From assembly GCA_029964075.1 (NCBI GenBank), contig CM057129.1, forward strand, positions 22,497,430 to 22,561,429: 64,000 bases of DNA, in the 5' to 3' direction. Shown one piece after another: positions 23,817-36,900 of this stretch. The notes beneath the pieces were generated by a model, which was not told the DNA's origin, searched no databases, and saw only the letters and a list, made by a program, of their open reading frames with translations. This DNA is from Patiria pectinifera. Lineage: Eukaryota > Echinodermata > Asteroidea > Valvatida > Asterinidae. Position 1 is the first letter of the stretch. Each line of letters starts with the position of its first letter. Made by a program: the position numbers and the translations under genes.

Positions 23817-23956
23817 ACATGAAACTCCCTGGCAGGGACAACTTGATTCAACCTCAGACCATTATGATTTTAGCAATTGAAAATTGGAGTTTCTTTCCAG
23901 AATGTGATGCAGTGGAATAAGTCAAACCTCAGGGGAATTGGCTCAAGTTTTGAGTA

Positions 23957-24139
23957 AAGCCCGGTTCATACTCGGCGCGAAAGCGAAAGCGAACGCGAAT
24001 TTGTGACGTCGTGTCAAGTATTCGCGCTGGGAATTCGTAAAAGTTGAGCACATTTTAACTCGGGCGAATTTCGCAGCGAACGTTTCATGACGTCAAATTC
24101 GCTTCGCATTGGCATTTGCGTGGAGTATGAACCGGGCTT
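23957..24139. mobile_element. MITE with AAGCCCGGTTCATACT ends
   Basis: Perfect 16-bp terminal inverted repeats (23957-23972 and 24124-24139). The interior is rich in GCGAA/TTCGC words, so the whole 183 bp can fold back. The outermost bases can be read as a TAA/TGA duplication, compatible with Harbinger-type TNA targets but not proof. It lies 140 bp after the SWEET stop codon, so probably inside the SWEET 3' UTR. Confidence 0.75.
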
Positions 24140-25324
24140 GAAGCAGAGTTTGGAGTTATCCAATGGATTTTCTATTCAACAACAACGGACGGGTATAAAC
24201 AGGTTTTGAGTTATCAAGTTTTTACTGTAGTGAATTTCAGCAGAAGTGAAAAATTTGCACTTTTATGAAAACTTCGTTCACAGTACAACAGCTGTTTCTA
24301 AATTAATTTGTTTGCTTTATTGTATGCATAAATTGTCCTTAACTGTACAATAGCCGTCAAAACTGACTTTGGGCGGCCAAAAGAGGGCGGGATTGTAAAA
24401 GATAACAAAATGGCGTTTATCGTATTTCAGAAACAGACTCTTCATGTAATCTTGTACACATGATGATCAGAAGCAGATATGAAATGAGATTTTTCTCAAG
24501 CATGATTCTGTTTTACTGTTCGTGGAAGACTTTGCAAAATATCTCAAGTGTCCACATTTTATTTTAAATATTTGAGAGCAGGAGACATAAAACTGGCAGG
24601 AATTAGCAACATGGAAAGCCATCAAGCAGTATTCATGCCATTTATTAAAAAAAATGGTACCATCAAAAGTCATTCTCAAAAATTGTGGAGATAATGTGCC
24701 TTTGTCTAGATCTGCAAATAGAGACCTTGATACTGCACTGCCTTATTTACCATCAGTATTATCAACCTATCTTGACACCGGTCACAATTAATTTTATAGA
24801 TGTACAGTACTTGTGCCTTGTGGAATCACCATGCAAATTGATCTTTGCTATGCAAAGATTAATCATGACATGATCTTTCAGATGATGGTTTTCAGTACTG
24901 TTTTGTTTTATAATGCCAATATTTCTTCTTCTTTTTTACCATGGGAGTACTCGAGAGTTATGCAAAAACGCTTTAATATGAAGCAGAAAACTCGACCTAT
25001 GAAAAATGCGAAACTTTTTCGCAGGTTGGATTGTGCAGTATTATAAGGGCCGCTGAAACTGTGTGTGGTAATGGGTTCCCGTGTAGATAAAACTATTAGA
25101 ATATGCCGGTTCCAATGCGCACATACATACTGGAAGTCAGAGTGATGAACTGTGGAGCAATACATTAGCATTCTGGCAAATCAATACATGGATGCTTATA
25201 AAGTTATGAAGCTTGGGCCAGTAATTTGCATAAATTTACATAATTAGGAAACGGTTTTCCATCCATGTATGAATGTTTACAGCAGGGGGTCTACCCATGT
25301 TCTCCACTACCGATGTTCCCCACT

Positions 25325-25400
25325 ACCGATGTTCCCCGAAATCCTTAGGGTTAGGGTTTGGGGTAGGGCTATAGGGTATGGGATTTCGGGGATCATCGGT
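25325..25400. repeat. Inverted repeat with two TTAGGG units in its loop
   Basis: The arm at 25325-25344 (ACCGATGTTCCCCGAAATCC) faces 25381-25400 with one or two mismatches. The loop begins TTAGGGTTAGGG (25345-25356) followed by GGG-rich variants. It is preceded by a duplicated CACTACCGATGTTCCCC. Two telomere-type units inside a hairpin are more likely part of the repeat than a telomere relic. Confidence 0.6.
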
Positions 25401-26156
25401 ATTGGGGAACATAGGTATGCATCCTACAGCTGTGTAAATCAACTCGTTTTCTGTGATTATTCACATACAGTTCAACAACATTGTACCTCCTTGACATGTT
25501 CAATTTATGGTTGCAAAACCAGTGAGTAGACTAACTGCGGGATCTTAAACTCCGCCAATCATAAAATGTAAACCAAACACGATAATTCGGTCTGTGGGAT
25601 TAATTTGTGTCGATGGTGTAAACTTCTTTCTTTCATTGATGAAGATTAATTTTAGATCTGACTGCTTTATGAGAAAATGTGGAAGACTAATTTATTGTCA
25701 GGAAAGATAATATAGAAATTTTGTTTTTTATTCATGGGGTTTGAATGGACATTTTATGTGATTAATTATATTTTTTGATAACTAACTTGAAAAAAAAATT
25801 GGTACTTTTGTCAGGTTTTTAATAAACAGATATATTTGTATTGATATTTGGATAAATTTGGAAATTGTAATTTTGACTGTATTGGACATTTGATTTCTTT
25901 GTTACTTTAATCATTTTATGTATTCTTATATTAGTCGATTACCCATGTACTCAGATGATATCAACCAAAAAATGTTGCATTTTTGTAAATTTTGATACAG
26001 TATATGGAATTTTTTTCTTTAATTTCAGCAGGGTTTAAAGATTTTAATGTTCCTTTCTAAAATTTTAGTATGAAACAATGCATTTTAGTTATTTAGGATT
26101 TACAGCAAAGTAAATATTAAGACCTGATTTTAATTAAGAAACGTCACCCCTCTTAA

Positions 26157-26700
26157 AGGGAATATACAACATTTGCAAACATCGAAAAAACAAAATACCA
26201 ATTTTTTTACGAAATAGCTTACTAGGATGTTGGTAAATGACGGTCTAAAGCATCTTGTAAAATAATGGTACCTGGTGTGGAGTCATTTTCAAGAAAAGTG
26301 GTATTTTATTGTAAATTTCCAACGGTGGTCAAAACCCAGGAAACCAAACATTTTATTTTCTAAAAATTGGTATGGCCTGACGCCTAGCAAGTTTCACTTC
26401 AGAGAGCTAAACAGAGAAAATTTTCAACTTTGAAATTTTACCATTTTTTTACCATTTTTTCAAATTTTTTTTTTTGTTTTACATGTCATTTTGAGGGTGT
26501 GCAGGCAGTGCAGGCCAGCTAACCTTGGTACAGTTTTTTTACATTTTTAAATTTTAATAATCTTCTCTAATCAAGGAAGGAGACTTCTTGAACATTTCTT
26601 TTCTTTTTTTTTTTTTTTTTTTTTTTTTTTTCTTTTTTTGCAAAACAAAAATAAGTTCATTACTGAAAATTACGGCAAAAGCCAATGATGTACATTCCCT
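26157..26700. mobile_element. TTAA-flanked MITE, copy 1
   Basis: A 544-bp element with ends AGGGAATATACAACATTTGC and the reverse complement of AGGGAATGTACATCATTGGC, flanked by TTAA at 26153-26156 and 26701-26704. The interior includes a long T run (about 26598-26632). Copies 2 (41409-41926) and 3 (59876-60163) share the ends, the TTAA targets and interior blocks (CGAAATA, GGTACCTGGTGTG). TTAA duplication is typical of piggyBac and Kolobok transposons; no transposase is present. Confidence 0.88.
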
Positions 26701-27820
26701 TTAAATGATATTGATGCATATTTATAATAAAGCTGTGCAAATTTAGCAGTAACTGTACTGAATTGAGTGTTAAAAATATCAGAATTTGTGATACAATTCC
26801 TTGCACTTAAATTTCACGTAAATTTTACTATTATGCTCAAATTGTAAAATTGCACTTGACTAGTTTACGCAATTATAAATGAAGAATATTTTAAAAGGCT
26901 GTAAATAAATGTTATTAAGCAGGCCAAAAAAGTGTACCAGTATTTTGTAGTTGCAATGCATATGATGATATATGGAATTCAGAATGTAAATTTGCTGTTT
27001 TTGAAAGTGATCATGAATGCCCCACATTTACACACTATGATGCCTTAAGATTATGTTTTACATGTTCGATTTCCTTTGAAACTGAGCATTTTCCACCTAT
27101 ATGTACTGTATGCAATAAAACGTGTGAATCTAAATTAAGCTCAACCACTAGCTACCCCATTGCTTTTGATGATTTGCATTATTATTTTATTGTTTTGTTG
27201 TCTTCTTCACTCAAAGTTCCTTTACGAGCACAAAAGAAACAAAGAGCGCCGCCTTGTGACGCTCAGGAGCAAGGTCGCAATGTTTTGTTTTCTCTGGCAA
27301 TTAAAGATTACGACCTGTAGGACAATTTTCTGTTCACTTTTACCAGAGGTGTGCCCGCCATTTTTTTTTTAAAAGTAAACTCCCCCTTCCCAAAACCACC
27401 CCTTTACGGTTGTCCATCCCTGGGCCCAGGTGACACTGGTCTAAATGTCCCCCCCCCCCCCCATCTATGCGAAATAGACCCACAAGGTTTTTTTTTCCGA
27501 ATAAAATCGCCCGAGTTGGAAGCCATAAGTCACAAATACTTGATTTACATAAAATATTCCTACAATCAATCCCAATTATAGGCCGCAATGACCTCTTATT
27601 CAAAATTAACTGGGGGCACAAAATATTTATGAGCTCGTAATTTACAGCGTTTTGGCGTACCCTGGACCCGGTTTTATTATGTTATGGCTATGCCTGTGGC
27701 CTGGACCGTAAACATTATCTGCCGCCCTCTGTTGACAAAATCATGTTCAACTACATGTCTGACTTGGGCAACAAGAATGGACTTTTCTATTGGCAGATTT
27801 TCTGGGATACTCCCCCAAGT

Positions 27821-27904
27821 GACCAATCAGCATAATCTTAATATAGTTTTATGCAAAGAAATGCAGAAGGCAGATCCAAAATGGCAGCCCACATGAACAA
27901 GTGA
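27821..27904 (+). promoter_or_regulatory. SMG5 promoter/5' leader signals
   Basis: GACCAATCAG (CCAAT box, 27821-27830) precedes ATGCAAAG (27851-27858) and AAAATGGCAGCC (27878-27889). The last resembles the YY1-type element often found just after the start site of housekeeping genes. The ATG in that word opens a seven-codon upstream frame ending TGA at 27904. No TATA box. This suits a ubiquitously expressed decay factor; the start site itself is not visible. Confidence 0.5.
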
Positions 27905-27986
27905 AGTTGAGGAGGTCGACTCTACTTGCAAAACATATCCACTTTGCTTATGTTTCTTAACTAACAACAATCAGCAGTAGCTGACA

Positions 27987-30900
27987 ATGGAGCAGGATGA
28001 ATTGAAGGTGGCAGTGAAGCCAGAAGTTGAAAAGTTACAGCAAACAAAACGGATATATCGGTAAGTTGAAAAACTTACCTCGAGAAAATATTCCCATCAT
28101 GCCCATTCCCTGCCATTCAAACGTGTACAGTCAGTGCGACGGAAAGATTTCCATATACGAAGTTCACTCAACACTCTGTGTACAAAACCTATGAGAGTGG
28201 ACTGAACAATTTTAAGTGTTTTCTAAGAAAATGCTTGTATTTTCTCACTGCTCAAATTGACTTTGATGACATGAAATTGCTATCTGGGGGCTAGCCCCAC
28301 TAGTGTGGCCGTCGGTATGCTGCGCTGAACCTCTGGCCACACACCGTGGTACCGCGGGCTACTGAGGACGAAGTTTTCATAAAATCTGCGGTCTGTTTCT
28401 TACATTCTCAGTTTCTTACTTTCTTATGGTTGTATTCTATGATGTCTCACCTATCACTTCTGGGATGCTTAGGTCTAATGATGTTCCATTTTCCGAGATA
28501 TTCTTCAATCTTTCTGGAGCCCATATCAATATGCACTCGTGAAAAGTCTGGTGGTGATGGCAGCCATTTTGAATGTGACAAGGATGACCTCAAGCTGTGA
28601 CGTCGTGTTTATGCAAATTGCTTGTCGAGCGCGCGAGTTGCAAATGCGACGGCTGTTTCCTGAACCATGCATTTATCGTCAGGGGGCCACGTGCACTGAT
28701 CTCTATTCAGGATCTACGGCACAGGAAACAGCCGTCGCATTTGCAAGCAATTTGCATTGTCACATTCAAAATGGCTGCCATCACCACCAGTATCTGGCTT
28801 GTTACTAGTCAATACAGAGGAAAATTAGTGAACTTCGCATATGGTAATCTTGCCCAGCTGACTAAGAAAAATGACACTCTAAAATGACATTCTGATATTT
28901 CTTGACACATTTGATTAGTTGGCAATGACACCTTGAATATCAGCAGGTTTAGTTTTGTAGAAAGAGGGTAGGGCTTTGATTTATGAGGGGTTAAAGACGA
29001 CGATGACAAACAGAAAATATATTAAAAAAGCATGATCGCGAACTGCAAAAAAAGGTAGAAAAGTCACATTTTCTTTGAAAGTGCTTTCAAAATTACAACT
29101 AACATGAGCTTATCTGAAGAAACAAGACGCTTTAGCCTGCAAAAGTCACTTTGGTACCGGACAGTCATCTGCAAAAGTCAGTTTTTGAACAGAACTTGTA
29201 AAAATAGAGGTGTCCTAGTCTAACTATATTTTTTTGGCAGTGTATATTTTGCCGGAGACGGCAAACCTTTAGTAAACGTTAGTTTGCCGGATATGCACTG
29301 AACATGCGCAGTTGTCGAGCGCAAAGTGAGTCCCCCGCGCAAGTTTAAACCTGCGCGCACGCAAGTTTAAACTTGCGCACGCATTCATTTCCTTGCTACA
29401 AATTGCGCACGCAAGTTTAAACTTGCGCACTGCATAGATTTTCCCGGCCACGCATACAGAGCCGCTAAACTATTTTTTTCCCCGGGTATACTGATATGTA
29501 ACATTATTTTTAAAGCAGATTTTTTCTCCGATTTAATAGCATCACTGAGCTTCGGGAGACAATGCCTTAATAACTTTTTTTGAAACATTTTATTAAATTC
29601 ATTAAATAAATCATTTGCAAATTTATTTACTTTTTAAAATAATTTCCATTTTATATGCATAGCGTTTTTAAGTTGTAAACATTTTTTAATATGAATTATT
29701 GAGCCTGCAATAAAAAAATATTTGTTAAATTAATAAATTTAATTAATTAATTAAATTAGTAATGCATTCATTAATTTTCTTTTCAAATTATGCATTTTTG
29801 AAGTGTACACAGCGCTCGAAATGTTATGCAAGTATTTCTAAAAACAATATGAATTATTGTACCGTCCAATTTATTAATTGTTAAATTAATTAGTATTTTT
29901 TTAAGAAAAAGTACTTTTTTAATTGTAGAATACATAAGCATTTAAAAAATAATGTAAATGATTACTATAATGTTAAAACTTTTTACGTTAACAGCGGGTT
30001 ACACCTAGGAAATTGTGATTTATTTACATTCAAGAATATAAATAATATACAACTTCAGTACACTTTCCAAGCAATCGCCGCTAGTGTGCTTAAGTTTATT
30101 GCTTGCCCGTTCCCCTCCCCAGCCCCGCCCCCACGTACCCTTAAACAACTTCTCTGATAAGCACTGCTAAATCTCAATGTTTCTTTTCATTGACGCTAAT
30201 TGAATTCCCCTTTTTATTTATTTCTTTATTCTTTCATATATTCCATTATTTCTCCATGTACTCGAGTTTGAAAAAAAAAATTCTTCATCAATGAAAATCC
30301 CTACCGCAAAAGAAGGTTGCGATCGCCTTTGCGCAAGTTTAAACTTGCGCACGCAAGTTTAAACTTGCGTGGGGGACTCACATTGCGCTCGACACAGTTA
30401 CTGTTTTTTTGTACTTAAACATTTTCCGGTGACAAATTTTAGTCTGGCTACATGCCAAAATTATCGTTGTTACCTCGTATTCACAAGATGGGATTCAGAC
30501 CATTTTATAATTTCGGACTTTATTTCCCTTTTAAAAAAAATCCTCCAGAGCCACAAATCTGAAAAAGAAAATGTAATACTCTGCAAAAATATGTTTGAGA
30601 CATGTTAAAATAATAAAAGAAGGATATTCTTATTTATTTGGGGATGGGAAAAAAAACCTTAAAAATGTGGTGCGGTCGGAATCGAACGCGAGTCATCCCG
30701 CTTACTAGAGCCTTTGCTTAACCAATACACCAAACGTGCTACACAACTTTTGGTGGGAATTTAATACATCTTATAATTCAGCCCTATTTTAAAGAGTACA
30801 GCGCGCTCTGTTGATATGGATTGCCGCCGGCAAACCTTTAGTAATCGTTAGTTTGCCGTCATTACCTCCGGCAAAATATCCACTATCTATTTTTTTTCAG

Positions 30901-33900
30901 CGGTGCGGTCCGTGAAAAATCACCTCAACCTGAAATGGTCCTTTCCCCCCATTTTCCAAATCCACTTGAGATTAAAGTCACCTGACCTAATAACATGCAG
31001 CAGTCATTCATGGGGCAAACGATCGGCTTGAAACAGAACAACACTGACTAAAATATGAAAAAAATTTGATGATTTCTGTGGCTTTTCTGATAGAACCGTC
31101 TTGTCACAGTGCGCATCTGAAACTGGTGTAGTAACCACATACTCGATACTCCGCACTGCATGGAAACATGTACCGGTACACGATACCGTATTAGATTCAG
31201 GCGCGCACTGTGGTTTCAAATCTTGTCACGTAAAAAGACAGCTGCAACATGATGGTTTTATCTCAGGCATGAGAATCTTCCTTTTTAAACCTGAATTCCT
31301 GTTTTTTTCTTGCCCAAATTTCTGCATTTTTATTCATTTTGAGCCTGTTTGGGGGCTGTTTGTCCTGATTTCACATCTTTTTTCCAGTTTTTGCGCAAGT
31401 TTCCTGGTTTTTTTTCATTGAAATTAATTCGCATGCCTGTCTATCTGAAAAGCCACCAAAATCATCAATTGTTTTCATATTTTAGTCAGTGTTGCATGTG
31501 TGTCACTCAGTGGTGTGGTTCCAGCTGTGCGCAAAGATCGTACACCTCTGTGTGTTTTCTGACCGGCTGTTTTTGATGAAGAGCACATAATTCATCCCGT
31601 CTTCCAAGCGGACCGCTAACAGTACAAAAAACATTGATCAATCTTACTTTGCCACTTTTTCTTTTCAGAGGTGCTCAGGATATCATCAGTAAGCTGGACG
31701 GTGTTTTAAGGCACAAGCAGCCGTATCGCAGTGTCTTTGAGTGGGATGCTGTCGAGCTGCGGATGAAGTAAGTATAAACATCATCAACTTCAGAATCTAT
31801 GAGAACATTAGGCCAATGATAGACCAACTTGGTAAACCAACACGGTTAGTCACCCAGGCTTTGCAAATTGTGTAAAATGCTAGCTCCAACAGAATTCGTT
31901 ATCACTACAAGTTGTTACTTCATCGATTTGATTGTTAAAAAAAAGGCTGAGATAAACGGAGAGATAAATCACACTTCACCCACATCATGGGGAAAAAAAT
32001 CAACATCTTTTTTTAGGACATAATTATTTTGCCCTTGGACTCGGGAGTTTTGATTTTTCTCCATTGAGAAAAGTGATTTAAGTTGGAATTTACTTTTGTG
32101 AGTAACAGCGGTTTGTATTGAAATAATGGAAGGATAATTACTTGTAGGACGCGTATAGAGTTAAGTTCCTAAGTGGCCTTCTTGAGGCAAACGCTTGGCA
32201 GCAAAACTGTACACTGAATCACTCCTATCATGAGATCAAAAAATGTTTGCGATCGGTGCATTTCTGAAACTCAACCTGAACTGGCCAAAATGTCCAGTTG
32301 AGAATGTTTGACTTGATCGTCCTCTCTGATAGACTGAAGGACCTGTGTGAGCGCCTGATGTTTCTGCAGCCGGTAGACTACGGACGCAAGGCAGAGGAAC
32401 TCCTATGGAGAAAGGTCTACTATGATGTCATCAGCGTTGTCAGGAAAAACAAGAAGGTGACATTGGTCTTTTTCTTTACAGACAACCAGTCCTGATGAAC
32501 CATTCTGGTTTTGGTCGTAAGCCACATCCACTTTTGGTGTCTGTACATTTCTCATTTTTCACAAAGCTTGTGACCAAGTCTGACCAAGCTACTGTGGTCA
32601 CCTGATGAAAAACTCATGATCTTATTGGTCAGTGTACACTGTTTGATTGACAGGTTGGAAAGGACTATTTGTTTAAGGGCATGGCATAACTTTCATGGTA
32701 GAACTTTCATTTTACAGCTCAGCACTATATTGTCAGACTGTGAGATTATTAAATTATTTTACGCAGAGATGTCTGTAACAAGAGAGTGTACAGGTATTGA
32801 ATCAGAACCTGCCTAGTCAGGGACTTAAATTCATGAGACCCAAAGACCAAGCTAAGGTTCAGTAAATCCCTACGTTACAACCCAACTTTGCAGTTTGTGT
32901 CAACCAGAACCCTGCCAGATACATCACAGTGAAACAGGTGCAAAAGTCTGTTGGGCCTAGCTTGCTGCATTGAGCCATCAACACCAGTGCCTAAACTGCC
33001 TCTTCAGAATCAGCTAGTCCTGTTGAACAATGCCACTGTTGTATCCTGTTGCAGTCACCAACCGTGGACTCTGAGCCAGTTTGGCCTTAGGAATTTTGAC
33101 CGTTGTTGCATTTTGTTACATTGGGCAGGCCTCTCACTTTAAAAGCACTGCAAGTTGTTGCACTGGGCAGCATATCAAACCAAAATACCCTAAGGGTTAA
33201 GAAGGTCCCGATGAACAACAAAATACCATCGGTGTTGATTTATTGGGTCTGGGGTGCACAGTGGATCACCCCAACCCATGGACTTATAGCCTTTTCTCTC
33301 CACGTCCCCCTCAGCATGTGCGCCCCGGTTCCTCCCTGGAGTGTGCCTACCACACACACCTGTTGGCAGCTACAGGCTTCTACCATCACCTGTTGCTACG
33401 TCTCCAGCAGCAGTACAAGCTGAGTCTGTGCGGCATCGTGGACTTTGTGGATGCTGGGGACCACTGGACAACTAGAGGTTGGGAAAAGCTTCTTTTTTCC
33501 CCCATGAGATGTGAAAGTTAGGTTACAGACCCTTTTCACCTGGAAGCCATCTTGAGAGGTAGTTTTGGTTATTTTAATCCAGTAATGATGAATTCACAAG
33601 AGGTCAACTCGTGTTAGTCATGCATGTCCTTGCAGAACAAATGTAAACACCTCAAAGATGGCTGCATTGTATTTCTATTATTATCATATTTCTGGTAATG
33701 AAACCAAGGATTCTTCAAAAGCAGCCAAGGCACTGAAGCTCGTAAACCTGAAGAAACGTGTAGAGAAGACAGTGAGAAGAAATTACAGTTTTAGAGGTCG
33801 GAGGAAAACCCAGAAGAATATTCTGGGGAAAACCCACAGAATCAGGTAGGGACTGAAAACCCAATCCTCATGTGAACCAGGGCAGGAATCAAACCCGGGT

Positions 33901-36900
33901 CACAGCGGTGGAAGGCGAGGAAAGAAACCACTGCCCCAACCTGGGTCACGCCTTGCAAAGGATCTACACAAGAACTTCTAGGTTTGGGTTCACGCAAAAT
34001 TCATCATTGTGTCATCATTGTATTCAGTTACATATTTTCAGTTTGATTATTTATAATCCACTTTACTGAAAATGTAGGCGTCCTTTCTGAAGGCATGCAA
34101 GAGCACAGGCTTAAAAGTCTCAAGTTAAAAAAAAACCTAAACAACATATAACTCTTTCACAAGGAGGTGGGACAAACCCAAGGATGGAAGTGAAAAAAAC
34201 GGAAGGTATTATGTTTGCTTGTTTCAGGTCCATTGCCGCCTCCTGGCAGCAAGCGAGCCAAGGCCAGAGATTGGGCGGAGAAGGCCTGCCATCGATGCCT
34301 GATTTATCTGGGCGATCTCGGTGAGCTTACAACATCCAGAACTTCTTGTCTTTTGTAAAATCTTTGTGAATACCTCAAACATTATACTACATTGTTGTAA
34401 TCCTGTTTGTTGTGTACTCCAAAGAGTTAACACTGGGTTTTGTCTTTCACCATTGTAAATGTATGAGCACTGTGTACTAAGTGTTGTCAAAGAGCTTGTG
34501 AAATTAAAAGTCTCAAGCTTGCTCAGTCGGGACTTGAACCCACGACCTTCTAGTTACTTATGCAGACGTCTTTTACTGATTGATCACCGAGCATGCCAGG
34601 GTTGGCTTCATGACTTGAATCCAAGAGAGCGGCAGATACTGCATCAGTGATTTACAATGCAATTAGCATCAAATAAATGTGAATTTAAATAAAATGATTT
34701 GGGCGTTATGGAATTGACTTTTTATGTGGGTATGTAGACCCCAACAAAAATGTTAATCTAAATTAACATCTCCCCAAGCAAAGTCTGTCATATTTATTTT
34801 TATTTTGCTTAACCGTTGGATTGAAAATTATAATTATTACCTGAGACCCTAATTAATCCATCACTCTCTGCACTCTAAATTACTCCAGCACTGTATGGAT
34901 TTCTTTATTCATCAGGGAATAAATACAATATATTACAATGTAGTACAATGTAGTACAGGTGTTATTGGGTTATGAATTTTACATTTTTCTTAACGATTTG
35001 TTACTTTGTAGCCCGTTACAGACAGGATTTTGACGGGTTTCGCAGTCGTCTCCAAGCTGAGCGGTTTTACCATCAGGCATTGTTATTGAATCCTGCCATG
35101 GGGATGCCTCATAACCAGTTGGGTACGCTGGCTGGGAACCGACACCAGGGGCTGGACTGTGCTTATCATTACCTCAGATGGTTAGTAAAACAAATACAAA
35201 AATAGTTTGAGGAGAAGTAATTAATGCGAAATTAGTCATTACTTGGTATTTGCTGATTTGACTACCTCCAAAATTCAGCCAATGGACCAGTCGTTTGTTG
35301 CATTGCTTGCCATAATAAACCATGTTGCATTTGTTTTATCACACCTCCTGCATGTTTTGCTCCATAATAGAAATTTGATGAAATTTCTGTGGAAAATCCC
35401 ATTTACAAACCATGTGTAAGAGGAGATTTTAAGGTTTGCATGGTGGAAAGATACTAAAACAAGATAAGGTTGCGGTAGCACCGTGTGTATAAATCTCTTT
35501 TGTGAGTGTGTGTGGTTCTGAAAAGAACCGGAGGGACTCAACGTTTCTGCCCTTCGTCAGGAGAATGATTCACATGGTGCTACCGCAAACTTATCTTGTC
35601 TTAGTAAACTGTGTAATTATTCATCTGTTGTGACGGTTTCAGTGTGGTACCATGAGCAACCTGACTTGCGGTCACAACTGTTGCACAGTTAGGAGTCTAG
35701 AAGCTAGTCTTGGGATACTGCCATCCAGTTGGGCCATAGCACGTACTTTTGTACGTGCAGGGTACCCACTTTTACTTCACAGATGCGCTGGAACATAGAC
35801 CAATAAAAGAAGTGCTTTTGCCTTTGCTTTTGCCTGGCTATAAAATCTGCATGGACAGTAGACAGTGCTTCATGACCACGCACAAGAGCTACGTGTGTGT
35901 TACACAATGGTACATGCACTGGTTGGTGTGCAAATGTTGTAGTAAAGTGGCTTGCCCAAGAACACAAGCACATACTGTAATACTGTAACAAAATGCTACT
36001 GTTCTTTGTTTTTGAATTGACAGCTGGCTGTCAGAGATTCCCTTTGACGGAGCCATCGCCAACCTGGAGAAGACCCTTGAGCAGAACACAAAGCGCTATG
36101 AGGAGCTCCCCCGCCAGGCCAACCGTGACCTCCCTCCTGACCTGCAAAGGTCAGGGGTCAATACATTCACCCTGAAACCTAGTAGTACAGACCAGTAAAA
36201 GAAAACTGCCATAGGCTCCAATGATAAATTGCCTCACTTCGAAATATCAGGATAAATACGTGTAACTCTCCAAGGTGTTCAAGACTCACATCAAATCAAA
36301 GCTTGATTTACCGTCTTCCATATTCTGTTCAATTTATTGGGAGTTAAGTGATTAATTTTGGGTGATTTTGCTGTCCAAACATAATCACCCATGAATGGTA
36401 GTCCTGGAGCCATTTTGAAAAATGACCCCTACACTCTGTTGCAATACAGAGTGACTTTCAGGTCCAAGTTCATCCCAAATTTTCCAGATATAGAACCTAC
36501 AAGTGCAAGGGCCACTAAGTTCCCTTTTAATAAAGATTACTGAGGGCATAAAAAACGTGACCTTATGGTTGTTTTATAGGCAGAGAAAATTTGCTCTGAT
36601 GCTGTTCATACCGATCTGTAAAGACCCGACCGTGCTGATTTGACCAGTCACAGCCGCGGGTGCGCAGCCAATCGTCTGACAAAAACCTAACATACTTGCA
36701 CTTATTCATTCATAATGCATTATCTAGCACATGCAGTGTGACACTTTAGACAGTGTGTGTGTGGTTGCCCATGAGTGCAATGGTGGAGCTGAATCATTTG
36801 TTCTATTAGCATTGGGGCTTTTAATTATCGTGATATTTTTTCTTGGCAGGCCGAGGGACCTGAAGCATTTCCTGATCAAGTTCCTCTACCTCCAGGAGCT

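Larger units (their letters stand above)
23817..27986. other. SWEET to SMG5 intergenic region
   Basis: Head-to-tail spacer of 4.2 kb. It should contain the SWEET 3' UTR, a candidate poly(A) signal AATAAA at 27114 being one option, and the SMG5 promoter. Identified repeats: a TIR MITE (23957-24139), an inverted repeat with telomere-like words (25325-25400) and a TTAA MITE (26157-26700). Homopolymer runs of C occur near 27455. No other gene seen. Confidence 0.6.
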
